Source: Paenibacillus mucilaginosus 3016
GTDB lineage: Bacteria; Bacillota; Bacilli; Paenibacillales; NBRC-103111
Reading direction: 5' to 3'
NCBI RefSeq assembly: GCF_000250655.1
Contig: NC_016935.1
Span: 2,312,001-2,376,000 of the forward strand
DNA length: 64,000 nt
Below, piece after piece: positions 43,286 through 52,748 of this stretch. Numbering within the stretch: the first letter of the stretch is position 1; each line of letters starts with the position of its first letter. Under the pieces are notes generated by a model. The model saw only the letters and a list, made by a program, of their open reading frames with translations, did not search any database and was not told the DNA's origin. Position numbers and translations under genes: made by a program.

Positions 43286-44251
43286 ATGACTATGATGAAA
43301 GAGAATCTTCTTGCAGCTAAACCGTTGGCGAAGCCGCGGAATAAGCGCAGGAAGAAGTGGCAGGCACTCAAACGGGACAGGTACTTGTATTTGTTAGGTC
43401 TGCCTGGCATCTTGTGCTTGATTATTTTTAAATATATCCCCATGTGGGGTGTGCTCATTGCCTTCCAGGATTACTCGCCGTTTAAGGGTCTTCTGGGCAG
43501 TGAATGGGTCGGACTGGAGAATTTCAGAGTCTTCTTCGAAAATCCGGATTTCCCGATGCTTCTCAGGAATACGATTGCCATAAATGTAATGAGTCTCGTA
43601 TTTTTCTTCCCGGTTCCCATTATTTTATCCCTCATGATGAATGAAGTACGCAATGAGCTGTTCAAACGTACGATTCAGTCGATTGTGTATCTGCCGCACT
43701 TTCTTTCCTGGGTTATCATCGCCGGTCTTACCTTTACCTTATTTGCCACGGGCGAAGGCTTGGTCAACAAAATCTTGATTCAACTGGGTTACGAAGGAGT
43801 ACAGTGGCTGACAACGCCTAATTATTTTTGGGCTTTCCTGACGGGTCAGAGCGTATGGAAAGAAGCAGGGTGGGGAACTGTGATCTTCCTCGCTGCCATG
43901 GCCAATGTCGATCCACAGCTCTATGAAGCTGCACGCATGGATGGGGCGAGCCGTCTGCGTCAAATGTGGAACATTACCATTCCGGCAATCCAGAACGTGA
44001 TCATCATCCTGTTGATCCTGAAGCTGGGACATATTATGGACGTTGGTTTCGAACAGGTATTCCTCCTGCAAAATGCGGCAGTGTCTGAAGTAGCGGATGT
44101 ATTCGATACGTATATTTATCGTGTAGGGATTAGACAGTCCGAGTTCAGCTACACGACGGCCGTAGGGTTGTTTAAAGCAGCGATCGGCCTGATGCTGGTT
44201 ATTATCTCCAATAAACTTGTGAAAAAAGCAGGTGGCGAAGGGTTTTATTGA
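43286..44251 (+). CDS. Sugar ABC transporter permease, LplB type
   Basis: 321 residues from ATG 43286 after GAAGGAGAGG. Six membrane segments, KYIPMWGVLIAFQDYSPF near 50, EAA loop LYEAARMDGASRLRQMWNIT, and C-terminal end NKLVKKAGGEGFY. First gene of the second importer operon; its EAA loop and C-terminus match the 30117-31088 permease closely. No ATPase gene nearby. Confidence 0.9.
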   Translation: MTMMKENLLAAKPLAKPRNKRRKKWQALKRDRYLYLLGLPGILCLIIFKYIPMWGVLIAFQDYSPFKGLLGSEWVGLENFRVFFENPDFPMLLRNTIAINVMSLVFFFPVPIILSLMMNEVRNELFKRTIQSIVYLPHFLSWVIIAGLTFTLFATGEGLVNKILIQLGYEGVQWLTTPNYFWAFLTGQSVWKEAGWGTVIFLAAMANVDPQLYEAARMDGASRLRQMWNITIPAIQNVIIILLILKLGHIMDVGFEQVFLLQNAAVSEVADVFDTYIYRVGIRQSEFSYTTAVGLFKAAIGLMLVIISNKLVKKAGGEGFY

Positions 44252-44286
44252 GAACTTACAAAGCCATATGAACAGGAGTGTTATCC

Positions 44287-45156
44287 TTGAGAGAATCATT
44301 GGGTGATCGCATATTTTCAACGGTGAATGTCATTATATTAGCAATACTTGGGATCGCTTCGCTCTTTCCCTTCTATTATGTGGTCGTGGTTTCGTTCACA
44401 TCCCCGAGCGATTATACGGGAAGCAGCTTGATTCTGTATCCCAAATCATTTTCGCTGGCAGCCTATGAGTACATCTTCTCTACCAATACCTTCATCAAGT
44501 CGCTGGGAGTCAGTGCTTATCTCGCTATAGTGGGCACGCTGCTCAGTTTGATGGTTTCCGCGGCATTCGGCTATATGATCTCACGCAAGAGACTGTTTGG
44601 CCGCAAGCCGCTTACCGTAGCTTTAATCATTACCATCTTGTTCAGCCCGGGTATTATTCCGAATTACCTGCTTATTAAAGATTTGGGGCTCATGAACAGT
44701 TTATGGTCCATTATTTTGCCGGGTCTTCTCAGCGGATGGAATGCACTGCTGCTCAAAACGTTCTTTGACGGAATTCCCGAAAGCCTGGAGGAGTCCGCCT
44801 ACATTGATGGTGCCAATGATCTAAGGATTTTCTTCCAGATCATCCTGCCGCTCTCACTTCCGGCATTGGCCGCTTTTGGACTGTTCTTCGCTGTAGCCTA
44901 TTGGAACACGTTCTTCACCGCGATACTCTATATTACGGATCCGGATCAGAGGCCGCTCCAAGTCCTGCTGCAGGGAATGCTCGTCCAGTCGGAGACGGGA
45001 ATTGCCGATCCGAGTGCCGCCGCCGAGCAGTCGGTTCCACCGGATACCATTAAGATGGCAGCTGTCGTGGTTGCCACGGTACCAATCCTGTTGGTGTATC
45101 CATTCCTGCAGAAGCATTTCGCCAAGGGAGTTATGCTTGGCTCAGTCAAGGGATGA
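44287..45156 (+). CDS. Sugar ABC transporter permease, LplC type
   Basis: 289 residues from TTG 44287, favoured because AGGAG at 44273-44277 is correctly spaced and because MRESLGDRIF aligns with the start of the paralogue; GTG 44278 is an alternative. Six membrane segments, EAA loop LEESAYIDGANDLRIFFQII and the characteristic end PFLQKHFAKGVMLGSVKG. Second gene of the operon. Confidence 0.9.
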   Translation: MRESLGDRIFSTVNVIILAILGIASLFPFYYVVVVSFTSPSDYTGSSLILYPKSFSLAAYEYIFSTNTFIKSLGVSAYLAIVGTLLSLMVSAAFGYMISRKRLFGRKPLTVALIITILFSPGIIPNYLLIKDLGLMNSLWSIILPGLLSGWNALLLKTFFDGIPESLEESAYIDGANDLRIFFQIILPLSLPALAAFGLFFAVAYWNTFFTAILYITDPDQRPLQVLLQGMLVQSETGIADPSAAAEQSVPPDTIKMAAVVVATVPILLVYPFLQKHFAKGVMLGSVKG

Positions 45157-45209
45157 TATCATATAGTAAAGGGCATTACTTGCATGGAAAAAAGGGAGGA
45201 ATCACAGAA

Positions 45210-46760
45210 ATGAAAAAGAAACTAGTCACCGTTATTTCCGCATCCTTACTATTAAGCAGCACGCTGGCAGCTTGTGGGGAAAAGGAGGAAGCGTCTTCAG
45301 CTTCTCCCGATGGCTCAAAGTCGTCGGCACCTGCCGAGTTTAATATCACAACTATTAACTACAGTCCGGAAGCGGCTGCTAACGATAACCCGATAGAGCT
45401 CGAGATGGAAAAACGTACGAATACCAAGGTGAATATAACGTATTTGCCAAGCAATAACTATATGGACAAATTTAAGGTGATGCTGGCATCAGGGGAAATT
45501 CCTGACGTTTTACTGACAACCTCGATCTATGATCCATCGGTTCTAAATGCCATCCAGGATGGAGTATTTTGGGATTTGACTCCCTATCTGAAAGATTACC
45601 CCAACCTGCAGAACAATTACCCGAAGGAAAGCTACGAGAATACCAAGATCGATGGTAAAATTTACGGCCTGCCCCGTCCTCGTCCTTTGGTCGGTGGTGC
45701 CGCATTCCCGGCTCTTCGCCAGGACTGGCTGGACAAGCTCGGACTTAAAGTGCCGGAAACGATGGATGAACTCTACACTGTACTGAAAGCCTTTGCCGAG
45801 CAGGATCCCGATGGAAACGGCAAAAAAGATACCTACGGATTCACGGGCAGTGTGGCAGAAGGCTGGATGGATCAGCTCAGCTTTGTTGAAGATACCTTCA
45901 ATGGCTTCAATAATATGATTCTGAGTATGGAAGGGAAACCAACCGAATACAGAGATTTCTCACCGGCCACTCGTGAGGCGCTGCTATGGATTCATCGTGC
46001 CTATAAAGAAGGTGTGCTGGCACCTGACTTTGCCATCATCAAACAGTCGCAAGTATTGGATATGATGAAGCAGGGTAAAGTCGGGATGATTCCTACTGCG
46101 ATGGATGCGAGTAAAATAGGGGACATGGTGGGGACGCTGAGAAAAACAGTTCCAGCTGCGGGCCTTGTACATGTGCCCTACCTGATTACTCCATCATCAG
46201 GGAAAAAATATGCGACAAAAGAAGGCGGTTTCTTCGGAAACTACCTGATCTCCAAGAAAGTACCCGAAGAAAAGTTGAAACAAATCCTGGCATTCTTTGA
46301 CTACGGTGCTACGCCGGAGGGGATGGAGCTGGCGAACTTCGGGCTCAAGGATGTTCACTATACCGTTCAAGATGGCAAGAAAGTAACTACGGAAGAGTAT
46401 AAGAAAATCGCTGCGGCTTCCATTGTGAATGTTTGGACATTGGTCGATCCTTACAGCCGTGTTCAGCAAGCTTCCACGGACTATCCGAAAGAGTATCTGG
46501 AGCGCGATAAGAAAGTCGTCGATGAGCGGCTGAAGCATGGTGTGTTCATCAACAATAATGGTGTTATGTCTGAGACCGAAATTAAATTCGGTTCCGAGAT
46601 TGCCAAAAAGCTTCAGGACAAGAAGATTAAGGTAATCATGGGCAAAGAGCCGATCGAAGCCTGGGATAAATTGATTGAGCAGATGAAGAATGATGCGAAC
46701 GTGAAAAAGATCCTTGCCGAAAGAGAAGCAAGCTACAAAGCCATATTCGGTGGAAAGTAA
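45210..46760 (+). CDS. Extracellular solute-binding lipoprotein of a sugar ABC importer
   Basis: 516 residues from ATG 45210, preceded by GGGAGG; the longer frame from 45153 lacks a suitable site. Signal peptide with lipobox LAAC (Cys22), then a family 1-type sugar-binding domain with DPDGNGKKDTYGF, PRPRPLVGGAAFPALRQDW and a closing VIMGKEPIEAWDKL. Third gene of the second importer; paralogue of the 27623-29155 protein. Confidence 0.9.
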   Translation: MKKKLVTVISASLLLSSTLAACGEKEEASSASPDGSKSSAPAEFNITTINYSPEAAANDNPIELEMEKRTNTKVNITYLPSNNYMDKFKVMLASGEIPDVLLTTSIYDPSVLNAIQDGVFWDLTPYLKDYPNLQNNYPKESYENTKIDGKIYGLPRPRPLVGGAAFPALRQDWLDKLGLKVPETMDELYTVLKAFAEQDPDGNGKKDTYGFTGSVAEGWMDQLSFVEDTFNGFNNMILSMEGKPTEYRDFSPATREALLWIHRAYKEGVLAPDFAIIKQSQVLDMMKQGKVGMIPTAMDASKIGDMVGTLRKTVPAAGLVHVPYLITPSSGKKYATKEGGFFGNYLISKKVPEEKLKQILAFFDYGATPEGMELANFGLKDVHYTVQDGKKVTTEEYKKIAAASIVNVWTLVDPYSRVQQASTDYPKEYLERDKKVVDERLKHGVFINNNGVMSETEIKFGSEIAKKLQDKKIKVIMGKEPIEAWDKLIEQMKNDANVKKILAEREASYKAIFGGK

Positions 46761-46784
46761 TTTCGTTGAGTAGGGGAGGAAGAG

Positions 46785-46819
46785 GCCGGTGGACAGTTCA
46801 AGTCCGCCGGCTATTTTCT
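46785..46819 (+). terminator. Terminator after the second importer operon
   Basis: Perfect 10-bp stem GCCGGTGGAC / GTCCGCCGGC (one G-T pair) with an AGTTCAA loop, followed by TATTTTCTT. The next gene begins 31 nt later, so it may allow partial read-through. Confidence 0.7.
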
Positions 46820-46850
46820 TTCCCATATCACTTGGAGAGGACTGAAGGAT

Positions 46851-48719
46851 ATGCCGGATGTATGGGTGATCTCGGATTCGAATCTGGAAGTGAGGTTCGA
46901 CCAAACCGTCAATCTATTGGGTGTGAAAGATAAGCGCTCGAATAAGCTCTGGGAACAACTGCCCCTTGGCAGGGAGCTGACAGTAAATAAAGTCTCCCAG
47001 CACAGGAATGCTCTACACCTGGAGCTTCAGGGAGGAGCGCTTGCCTTCTCAGCGGCCCTGGAGCTGACAGAGACATCGGAGTTGGTGGTTACGATTACTG
47101 CCGATCCAGAGGCTTCTTTTGACAAAATCAGCTTCCCTGCCGCCTTTCAGGCACCGGACCCGGATCACTACCTGCTGCAGACAGACAGCCAGGGTCTGCT
47201 GCTGCCCGTGGACGATACGCGCTATCCGCTCGAGGAACATCCGTTTTTCTTCTGCGGCGGAGGGCCGGCCATGGCCTGGATGGGGGTTACGGATTCGGTT
47301 TTCGAGACGGGCTACATGGCCATTTTTGAAACCCCCTATGATGCCGCTATCGCACTCAAGCGGGAGGAGGGACTCATTACCTTTGCCCCTGTGTGGCTCA
47401 GCTCTATGGGAGAGTTCAGCTATGAACGCAGAATCCGATATGTGTTCTTTCCTACAGGCGGCTACATCGCCCAGTGCAAGAGATATCGAGAGTATGCCTG
47501 GCCGAAGAACAAGGTCCTTACACTGAAGGAAAACCAGAAACGGTTTCCGGCTATCGAGAAGATTCTGGGGGCTGTTCATATTTATGTATGGGATAAGGCC
47601 CGAGAGGTGAGTTTCGCTCAAGATTTGAAGAAGTCCGGAATCGAAAAGGCGTTATTCCTGTGGAATGCCAACCATTTACCCTATCCGGAACCGGACTACG
47701 ACAGCCGGCTCCAAGAACTGGGGTATGGAACCGGAGGTTACGAGCTTTTTACCGACATCCACCCTGATTCCCATCCAGGCTATGCAGCCCTCGACCGAAT
47801 TCCGCTGAAGCGTAATGTTTACCCTGGCTTGTTCGATCAGATTACGGCGCGAAAAAAGGATGGGTCCACCTATTTTAATCAATACGGAACCTATGTATGC
47901 CCTGAAGCGGTTCGGCCGGAGATGATCAAGCGGGTGGAAAAAGAGCTCAGCTTATATCCCCATGAAACTTATTTTTTGGATGTTTATCAAGCCAATGGCC
48001 TCTATGAATGCCATAATCCCGAGCACCGGCTGACCCGCGAGCAGTATGCCGAAGCCATCATTCGAAACTGTGAGCTGCTGGAAGAGAAGTACAATACGTT
48101 TCTGGGAGCCGAATTTGGCGCCGACTTTGCCGGATCCCATGGAGTATACGCCCATGGAATGATGACGCTGCAGCGTATGTGGTGGTTTGAATCCGAGGCG
48201 AACAGGAAGGGAACGATTTACTATATGGGGGACTGGAAGGATAACTCCAGGCCTTCGATCATGCTGGGAGAGCGGACGGCTACCGGTGCCTATCTGGAGT
48301 ATTCCATTCATGAATACACACGGGTGCCATTGTACGAGTTGGTTTATCACGATGCCATTGTCACTTCATGGCGGTGGGAGGATTGCAACCATCACAGCCC
48401 TGAGATTTGGTGGAAGAAGGATCTGTTCAATATTCTCTATGGAACGGCTCCGTTGTGGTCTATCGATCAAGAACGGTGGGACAGCTTTAAATTCACTTTC
48501 GTGGAGAGCTACAACAAAATTTGCCCTTGGCTGCAGCAGATTTGCTACGACGAGCTTGTATCCCACCGTTTCGTGAGTTCGGACCGCAAGGTTCAGGAGA
48601 GCCGGTTTTCCTCCGGAAAGCGAGCGGTAGTTAACTTTGGGGATACATCCTATACGTTCGAGGGACGGATCATCGAACCCCGCGGATTCATCACAATGGA
48701 TGATGGAGCTACCAATTGA
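46851..48719 (+). CDS. GH129/GH101-like glycoside hydrolase (DUF5696-type)
   Basis: 622 residues. An N-terminal beta-sandwich (1-230) precedes a TIM-barrel-like region. Motifs such as TYFLDVYQANGLYE (Asp377), LGAEFGADF (Glu421) and LYELVYHDAIVTSWRW, followed by a WWKKDLFNILYGT segment, recall GH129 and GH101 alpha-N-acetylgalactosaminidases. Asp377 and Glu421 are 44 apart; I recall 43 for the nucleophile and acid/base of GH129 NagBb. No signal peptide, so it acts on imported glycans. Downstream of the importer operon and possibly co-transcribed past the hairpin. Family is probable, substrate unproven. Confidence 0.65.
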   Translation: MPDVWVISDSNLEVRFDQTVNLLGVKDKRSNKLWEQLPLGRELTVNKVSQHRNALHLELQGGALAFSAALELTETSELVVTITADPEASFDKISFPAAFQAPDPDHYLLQTDSQGLLLPVDDTRYPLEEHPFFFCGGGPAMAWMGVTDSVFETGYMAIFETPYDAAIALKREEGLITFAPVWLSSMGEFSYERRIRYVFFPTGGYIAQCKRYREYAWPKNKVLTLKENQKRFPAIEKILGAVHIYVWDKAREVSFAQDLKKSGIEKALFLWNANHLPYPEPDYDSRLQELGYGTGGYELFTDIHPDSHPGYAALDRIPLKRNVYPGLFDQITARKKDGSTYFNQYGTYVCPEAVRPEMIKRVEKELSLYPHETYFLDVYQANGLYECHNPEHRLTREQYAEAIIRNCELLEEKYNTFLGAEFGADFAGSHGVYAHGMMTLQRMWWFESEANRKGTIYYMGDWKDNSRPSIMLGERTATGAYLEYSIHEYTRVPLYELVYHDAIVTSWRWEDCNHHSPEIWWKKDLFNILYGTAPLWSIDQERWDSFKFTFVESYNKICPWLQQICYDELVSHRFVSSDRKVQESRFSSGKRAVVNFGDTSYTFEGRIIEPRGFITMDDGATN

Positions 48720-48744
48720 TCGCTTCTACAAATCGGTTCAGCAA

Positions 48745-48779
48745 GCTGTGGTTCCTTCACGGGAACCACGGCTTTTTTT
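48745..48779 (+). terminator. Rho-independent terminator
   Basis: GCTGTGGTTCC / GGAACCACGGC stem with TTCAC loop and TTTTTTT tract, 26 nt after the GH129-like gene. Confidence 0.85.
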
Positions 48780-48781
48780 CG

Positions 48782-48865
48782 ATGGACAGGCAGAGGCAGA
48801 TCAAATCCCGCATCAAGCGGATGGAGAAAATCGAAATTGAAGGCGTGCAGCGGCCGAAATCGTAA
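48782..48865 (+). pseudogene. Possible ABC-F linker remnant
   Basis: A 27-residue frame, MDRQRQIKSRIKRMEKIEIE..., ends in TAA. The basic coiled-coil pattern recalls the linker helices of ABC-F ATPases (KQIQSRIKRLEKM-type). It starts right after the terminator, has no ribosome site and no flanking ATPase sequence. Weak evidence; chance similarity is possible. Confidence 0.25.
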
Positions 48866-48965
48866 AAAGTTTGGATCGAATGTTCGTTAATTGCGGAATA
48901 AGGAAAAGGAGTCTGCGGGAAACATAGGGAAAACTTTCCGTAATGGAAAGGACGGGTACTAATTC

Positions 48966-49589
48966 ATGAACGTCGATCTGTCTTTGGACAAAAACGAGAA
49001 ATCATTGCAAGCCATGTTATCTCATAGCGCTGACTTCAAATCAAGTGAATTCACGGCCGGCGTAAACCGGTATCGATTGTTTTATTTGGACATATTGCGA
49101 TGCCTCCCGTAATGGAAGCGATGTTTATGTTGGTCACACTGGAAATCCTGCGAGAGGCGACAATCCGTCTTTCTAATCCGGTCGGCCAGACGATCGGAGT
49201 TGTGGGCGGTATCGTCATCGGTACCGTGGTGGTTCAGTCGAATCTGATTTCCAATATGATGGTGGTCGTAGTAGCATTCACAGCTATAGCTTCTTTTGTT
49301 ATTCCTGTGTACGAAATGAGAAGGTACGGTACGATTACTAGCTTACCCGAACATTATCTTGTGCGCGATATTCGGGTTTATTGGCTTGGAGCTTTCCTTT
49401 CTCTTGATACTAACGCATTTGGCTCGTTTGAACACTATGGGCATTCCGTATTTTTACTCGGGGCTTCTAGGAGGTTCAATCAAAGATACGCTTATCAGAG
49501 GACCGCTTGGGAGCTTGAAAGAGCGTCCGATGGAAAGCTTAGCTAAAGACGAGATGAGAATCGAGTCTCCAAGGGGATGGAATGAATGA
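48966..49589 (+). pseudogene. gerA-family germination gene, central deletion and frameshift
   Basis: ATG 48966 opens an N-terminal GerA segment (HSADFKSSEFTAGVNRYRLF, then YLD). At about 49079-49095 it joins, in a different frame, the C-terminal membrane part FGHIAMPPVMEAMFM with TLEILREATIRLSNPVGQTI, removing roughly 230 residues. A further frame change at 49318-49326 leads to TVRLLAYPNIILCAIFGFIG and GIPYFYSGLLGG. The final frame ends in an ATGA overlap with gerB, showing the original operon order. Canonical GerA is about 490 residues. Dead gene. Confidence 0.85.
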
Positions 49590-50683
49590 TTCATCTGAAA
49601 GAAATATCCATTAAGCAGCTGATTTGTCTTGTTATTTTCACCCAAGTAGGTGCCAAAGTGCTAACGATTCCTTATGAAGAGTCTCGCAATTCGGGGTATG
49701 ACTCATGGATGTCGGTACTGCTCGGAGGGGTGATCGCTCAATTGGTGATCCTCATCGTGTACCTGCTGGGAAAAAGATATGAAGACCGTCCTTTTCCTCA
49801 ATATGTAACGGAGATTACAGGAAAACCGTTAGGATTATTATTAAACGTCTTATTCGCATTGTATTTTATTGAATCATCTCTCATGGTTCTAGTTACTTAT
49901 GCCAATTTCATCAACCGTTGGGTGTTATTTAAAACACCATGGTTTGTGATTATTGCACTTATGGCGGCGACCGCTGCCTATATCGCTTCCTCTTCGCTTC
50001 GGTCTATAGCCGTCATTACGGAAACGTGCATTTTGATGTTTACGATTTGCTTTGTGATCGTATGTATTAGCGGATTGGGGAAGGGCGATTGGCTTCATTT
50101 TGCGCCAGTCGGATCTCATGGTCTGGGGCCGATTATAAAGGATGCTATTCCGGCTTTTTGGGCTTACGCAGGATATGAGCGGCTTCTGTATTTTTCCCCC
50201 TTTGTCAAGAGGCATAGCAATAAGGAGATCTTAATTGGCATGTCCATAGCTAATGGATTTACGACCTTTTTCTATGTTCTGATCTCGGCCATAGTGTTGT
50301 ACAACTTCAGTGAACCTCAACTGGACCTCGTCACCGAACCGATGGTATTCATTCTCCGTCAATTCAAATGGCCGATGGTGCAAAATCTGGATATTTTATT
50401 TATGGTCATTTGGTTATCAATGACCTTGGTTACCATCTATGTCTATCTGTTTATGTCTGCACGGTTTCTGGCTTCCACCTTAGGGAGGAAGCTCGGAAAC
50501 CATGCTCTGCTCGTATGGATATTGGCGTTTGTTTGTTTTGCTATTGGGGTATGGTTCTCCGACCGCCAAACGTTATTAGAATTTGCCGATTATCATAACA
50601 AAGCTAGTACCCTTATTATAGCTGGTGTGCCGACCATTTTACTGCTTGTCTCTCTAGCTCGGGGAAAGGCGGGTATACGATGA
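49586..50683 (+). CDS. GerB family spore germination permease
   Basis: 365 residues, the GerAB/GerKB type with about ten membrane segments. Starts ISIKQLICLVIFTQVGAKVL, with the family pattern IPYEESRNSGYDSWMSVLLG and AFWAYAGYERLLYFSPFV. Known role: germinant binding within the GerABC receptor in the inner spore membrane. Overlaps gerA (4 nt) and gerC (4 nt, ATGA). The frame is intact, but with both partners damaged a working receptor is unlikely from this operon alone. Confidence 0.9.
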   Translation: MIHLKEISIKQLICLVIFTQVGAKVLTIPYEESRNSGYDSWMSVLLGGVIAQLVILIVYLLGKRYEDRPFPQYVTEITGKPLGLLLNVLFALYFIESSLMVLVTYANFINRWVLFKTPWFVIIALMAATAAYIASSSLRSIAVITETCILMFTICFVIVCISGLGKGDWLHFAPVGSHGLGPIIKDAIPAFWAYAGYERLLYFSPFVKRHSNKEILIGMSIANGFTTFFYVLISAIVLYNFSEPQLDLVTEPMVFILRQFKWPMVQNLDILFMVIWLSMTLVTIYVYLFMSARFLASTLGRKLGNHALLVWILAFVCFAIGVWFSDRQTLLEFADYHNKASTLIIAGVPTILLLVSLARGKAGIR

Positions 50684-51816
50684 AAAAAGCGGCGGTCATA
50701 TTCATGTTGTTGCTGGTATGTACCGGTTGTTGGGATCAAAAGCCGCTGCGCAATCTTCATTTAGTTGACGTTGCGTGCTTGGATCTGGATGAGAAGAGCG
50801 GTGAAGTATTGCTCAATTACATCGTCACTGTACTCAATAAGGCAGGACAAGGAGAAGGAGACCCCAAATCCGAGACAACGCTGCTAAAAGGACCAAGCTT
50901 TGTCGAAGCGGTCGGACAAGGGGATTACTTTGATGAAGGTCCATTTCTGGGTATCCACAATAGAATCTATTTATTAAGTGAAGGCTTTGCTTCTCGGGAT
51001 CCAATCGGACAGCTTGCTTTTTTGCTTCACGCTCCTTATGCATCGATCAACACCCCGGTTGTTATATTCGAAGGTTCAATATCTAAGCTTATGCAAAGAA
51101 AATCGTTTAATAGGGAAGATTTTACGGAAACATTGAATCATTTTATTATGAATTTGGAATCGAGTCGAATCATACCTAACGTTTCCATGATGCATTTCAT
51201 ACTATCCAAGGAAGAACCTTTGGAAGACATCGCATTGCCTGTAATAAAGCAGCAGTCGAATTCAGAATTGGAATTCAGTGGCGCTCTCTTATTCCGTCAA
51301 GGAACGAAGGCAGAGGAGAAGCTCAGCAAGGAACAAGTCCAAATACTGATGTTGTTGTTAGGAGAAAACTTCAATAAGCACAAGGTGGGCGGACGTTCTA
51401 CGTCAGGCATCGGACAACAATTGCTGACCGGGCATATGAATAGCACAGAGTATGCATTTTCGATCAAAAAGGGTGTTTCAAGGATTACGATTCACCCTGA
51501 ATCCAATGGATTGCCGAAAGTTATCGTGAATGTCAAATTGAAAATCAATGTATATAAGCTTGGGCAGCAAGCGGTTAGACTGAAATCAGATTATGTTAAT
51601 CAAATGGAAAAACAATTGAATAGTTATCTGGAAGAAAGGGCCGTGGCGACGATCCGGACGATGCAAAAAGCAAATTCTGATGTTCTCGGTATCGGAAGGA
51701 AGATATATTCACTCCATCCCGGCCTCTGGAAATCACTGGACTAGCGTAAGGACTATCCGCAGATTTCGATCGAACCGAAGTTCGATATACAAATCATTAA
51801 CTCAGATGCACAATAG
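50680..51816 (+). pseudogene. GerC family germination lipoprotein with in-frame nonsense codon
   Basis: From ATG 50680 the lipoprotein signal LVCTGC (Cys17) and GerC features (GCWDQKPL, then DVACLDLDEKSG) run to KIYSLHPGLWKSLD and a TAG at 51742-51744, 354 residues. The same frame stays open for 23 further codons (RKDYPQISIEPKFDIQII...) to a TAG at 51814, sequence that fits the GerC C-terminus, where a Trp (TGG) commonly stands at the stop. So a TGG to TAG mutation is likely. Loss of about 24 residues of the last beta-strands probably harms the protein; partial function is possible. Confidence 0.75.
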
Positions 51817-52670
51817 GTCAGAGGGCATGGCCGTATTGCCGCGGAAACAAAAGAGCAGCCTTTGCTTCCAACTCCGAGGATTCCTGACAACTCTGTACAA
51901 ATGGTTCTATATTGAAAACCCCAAACTCGGTGAACGACTACCCAAAAGCCTTTCACTACAGGATGCCATAAAGTTTGAACAATTCGCCGCATTGTCAGTA
52001 ACCATCCGCATCTATTACCGCACCTGTAACCAAATCTTCCGGATTTTTGAGGGCCCCGCTGGGTGGAGCTTTCTCCTAGGAGCAGCTGCAGGCCAGAGCT
52101 TGCGCGCTGCAAGGAAACCGGAGAGAAGACGGCAACTTTACACGTAACCAAAGGAGAACATGCAATTTTTTGGCTCTGAAGAATGATGAGGAGCGGAGGG
52201 CTTGCCTGCAAGGACTGCCGTTCGAGAAGCTCACACACTGCTAAAGTCCTTCACCCTTCTGATCCTGGGCAAAACGGCTAAGCTTGGGGTACATATCCCT
52301 GCCGGGGTAAAAGAATTTCTAGAGCGGGTCGAGACCGAAGTAAAGAAAGCGGTACGTTGACCCAAGTAACTGTATCCAAGACCGTGGATACGGTGAAAGT
52401 TACCTTGGATTCGTCGGCTATATCGCAGCTATTCTTTTTGGGATCTCGTTAGCATGCAATCCTGTCGTAGCCCCCATTCTTATGTACATCGTGGGGTTCT
52501 ATGATCTCTTAAGCTGGTTTGATGGGGACAAGAAACCGGTCTATAAGCCTTTTGGAATGTGCCAAGTAATAGTTATTCTCAAAACGTATTCTTACGGTAT
52601 TTAAGTAGGTTACCTGACGTTAGGTTGAAGTATAGTTCTTATGAGTTTAGTCAGTTTCTCGAATACCGCT

Positions 52671-52699
52671 TTGACAAACCCGCTACTGCGTGTTACTAT
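52671..52699 (+). promoter_or_regulatory. Sigma-A promoter of the PadR/DUF1048/ABC operon
   Basis: TTGACA at 52671-52676 (perfect consensus) and TACTAT at 52694-52699 with a 17-nt spacer, 50 nt before the PadR start. Confidence 0.75.
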
Positions 52700-52712
52700 G
52701 TAGAGGTAGTAA
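52693..52712. promoter_or_regulatory. Palindrome over the -10 box, candidate PadR operator
   Basis: TTACTA and TAGTAA separated by 8 nt cover the -10 hexamer and the start of transcription. PadR proteins often repress their own operon through such sites. Confidence 0.6.
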
Positions 52713-52748
52713 GTATCACTGCATACCAGTCCTACAGAATAGTGAAGG

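Larger units (their letters stand above)
51817..52748 (+). other. Gene-poor 0.9-kb stretch
   Basis: No recognisable gene. A 52-codon frame from TTG 52202 to 52360 (GGAGGG upstream; contains HTLLKSFTLLILGKTAKLGV) may be a small unrecognised protein. Following it, an open stretch without a usable start contains hydrophobic sequence (FVGYIAAILFGISLACNPVV). They could be parts of one frameshifted membrane-associated protein; I recognise neither. The end holds the PadR promoter. Confidence 0.4.
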
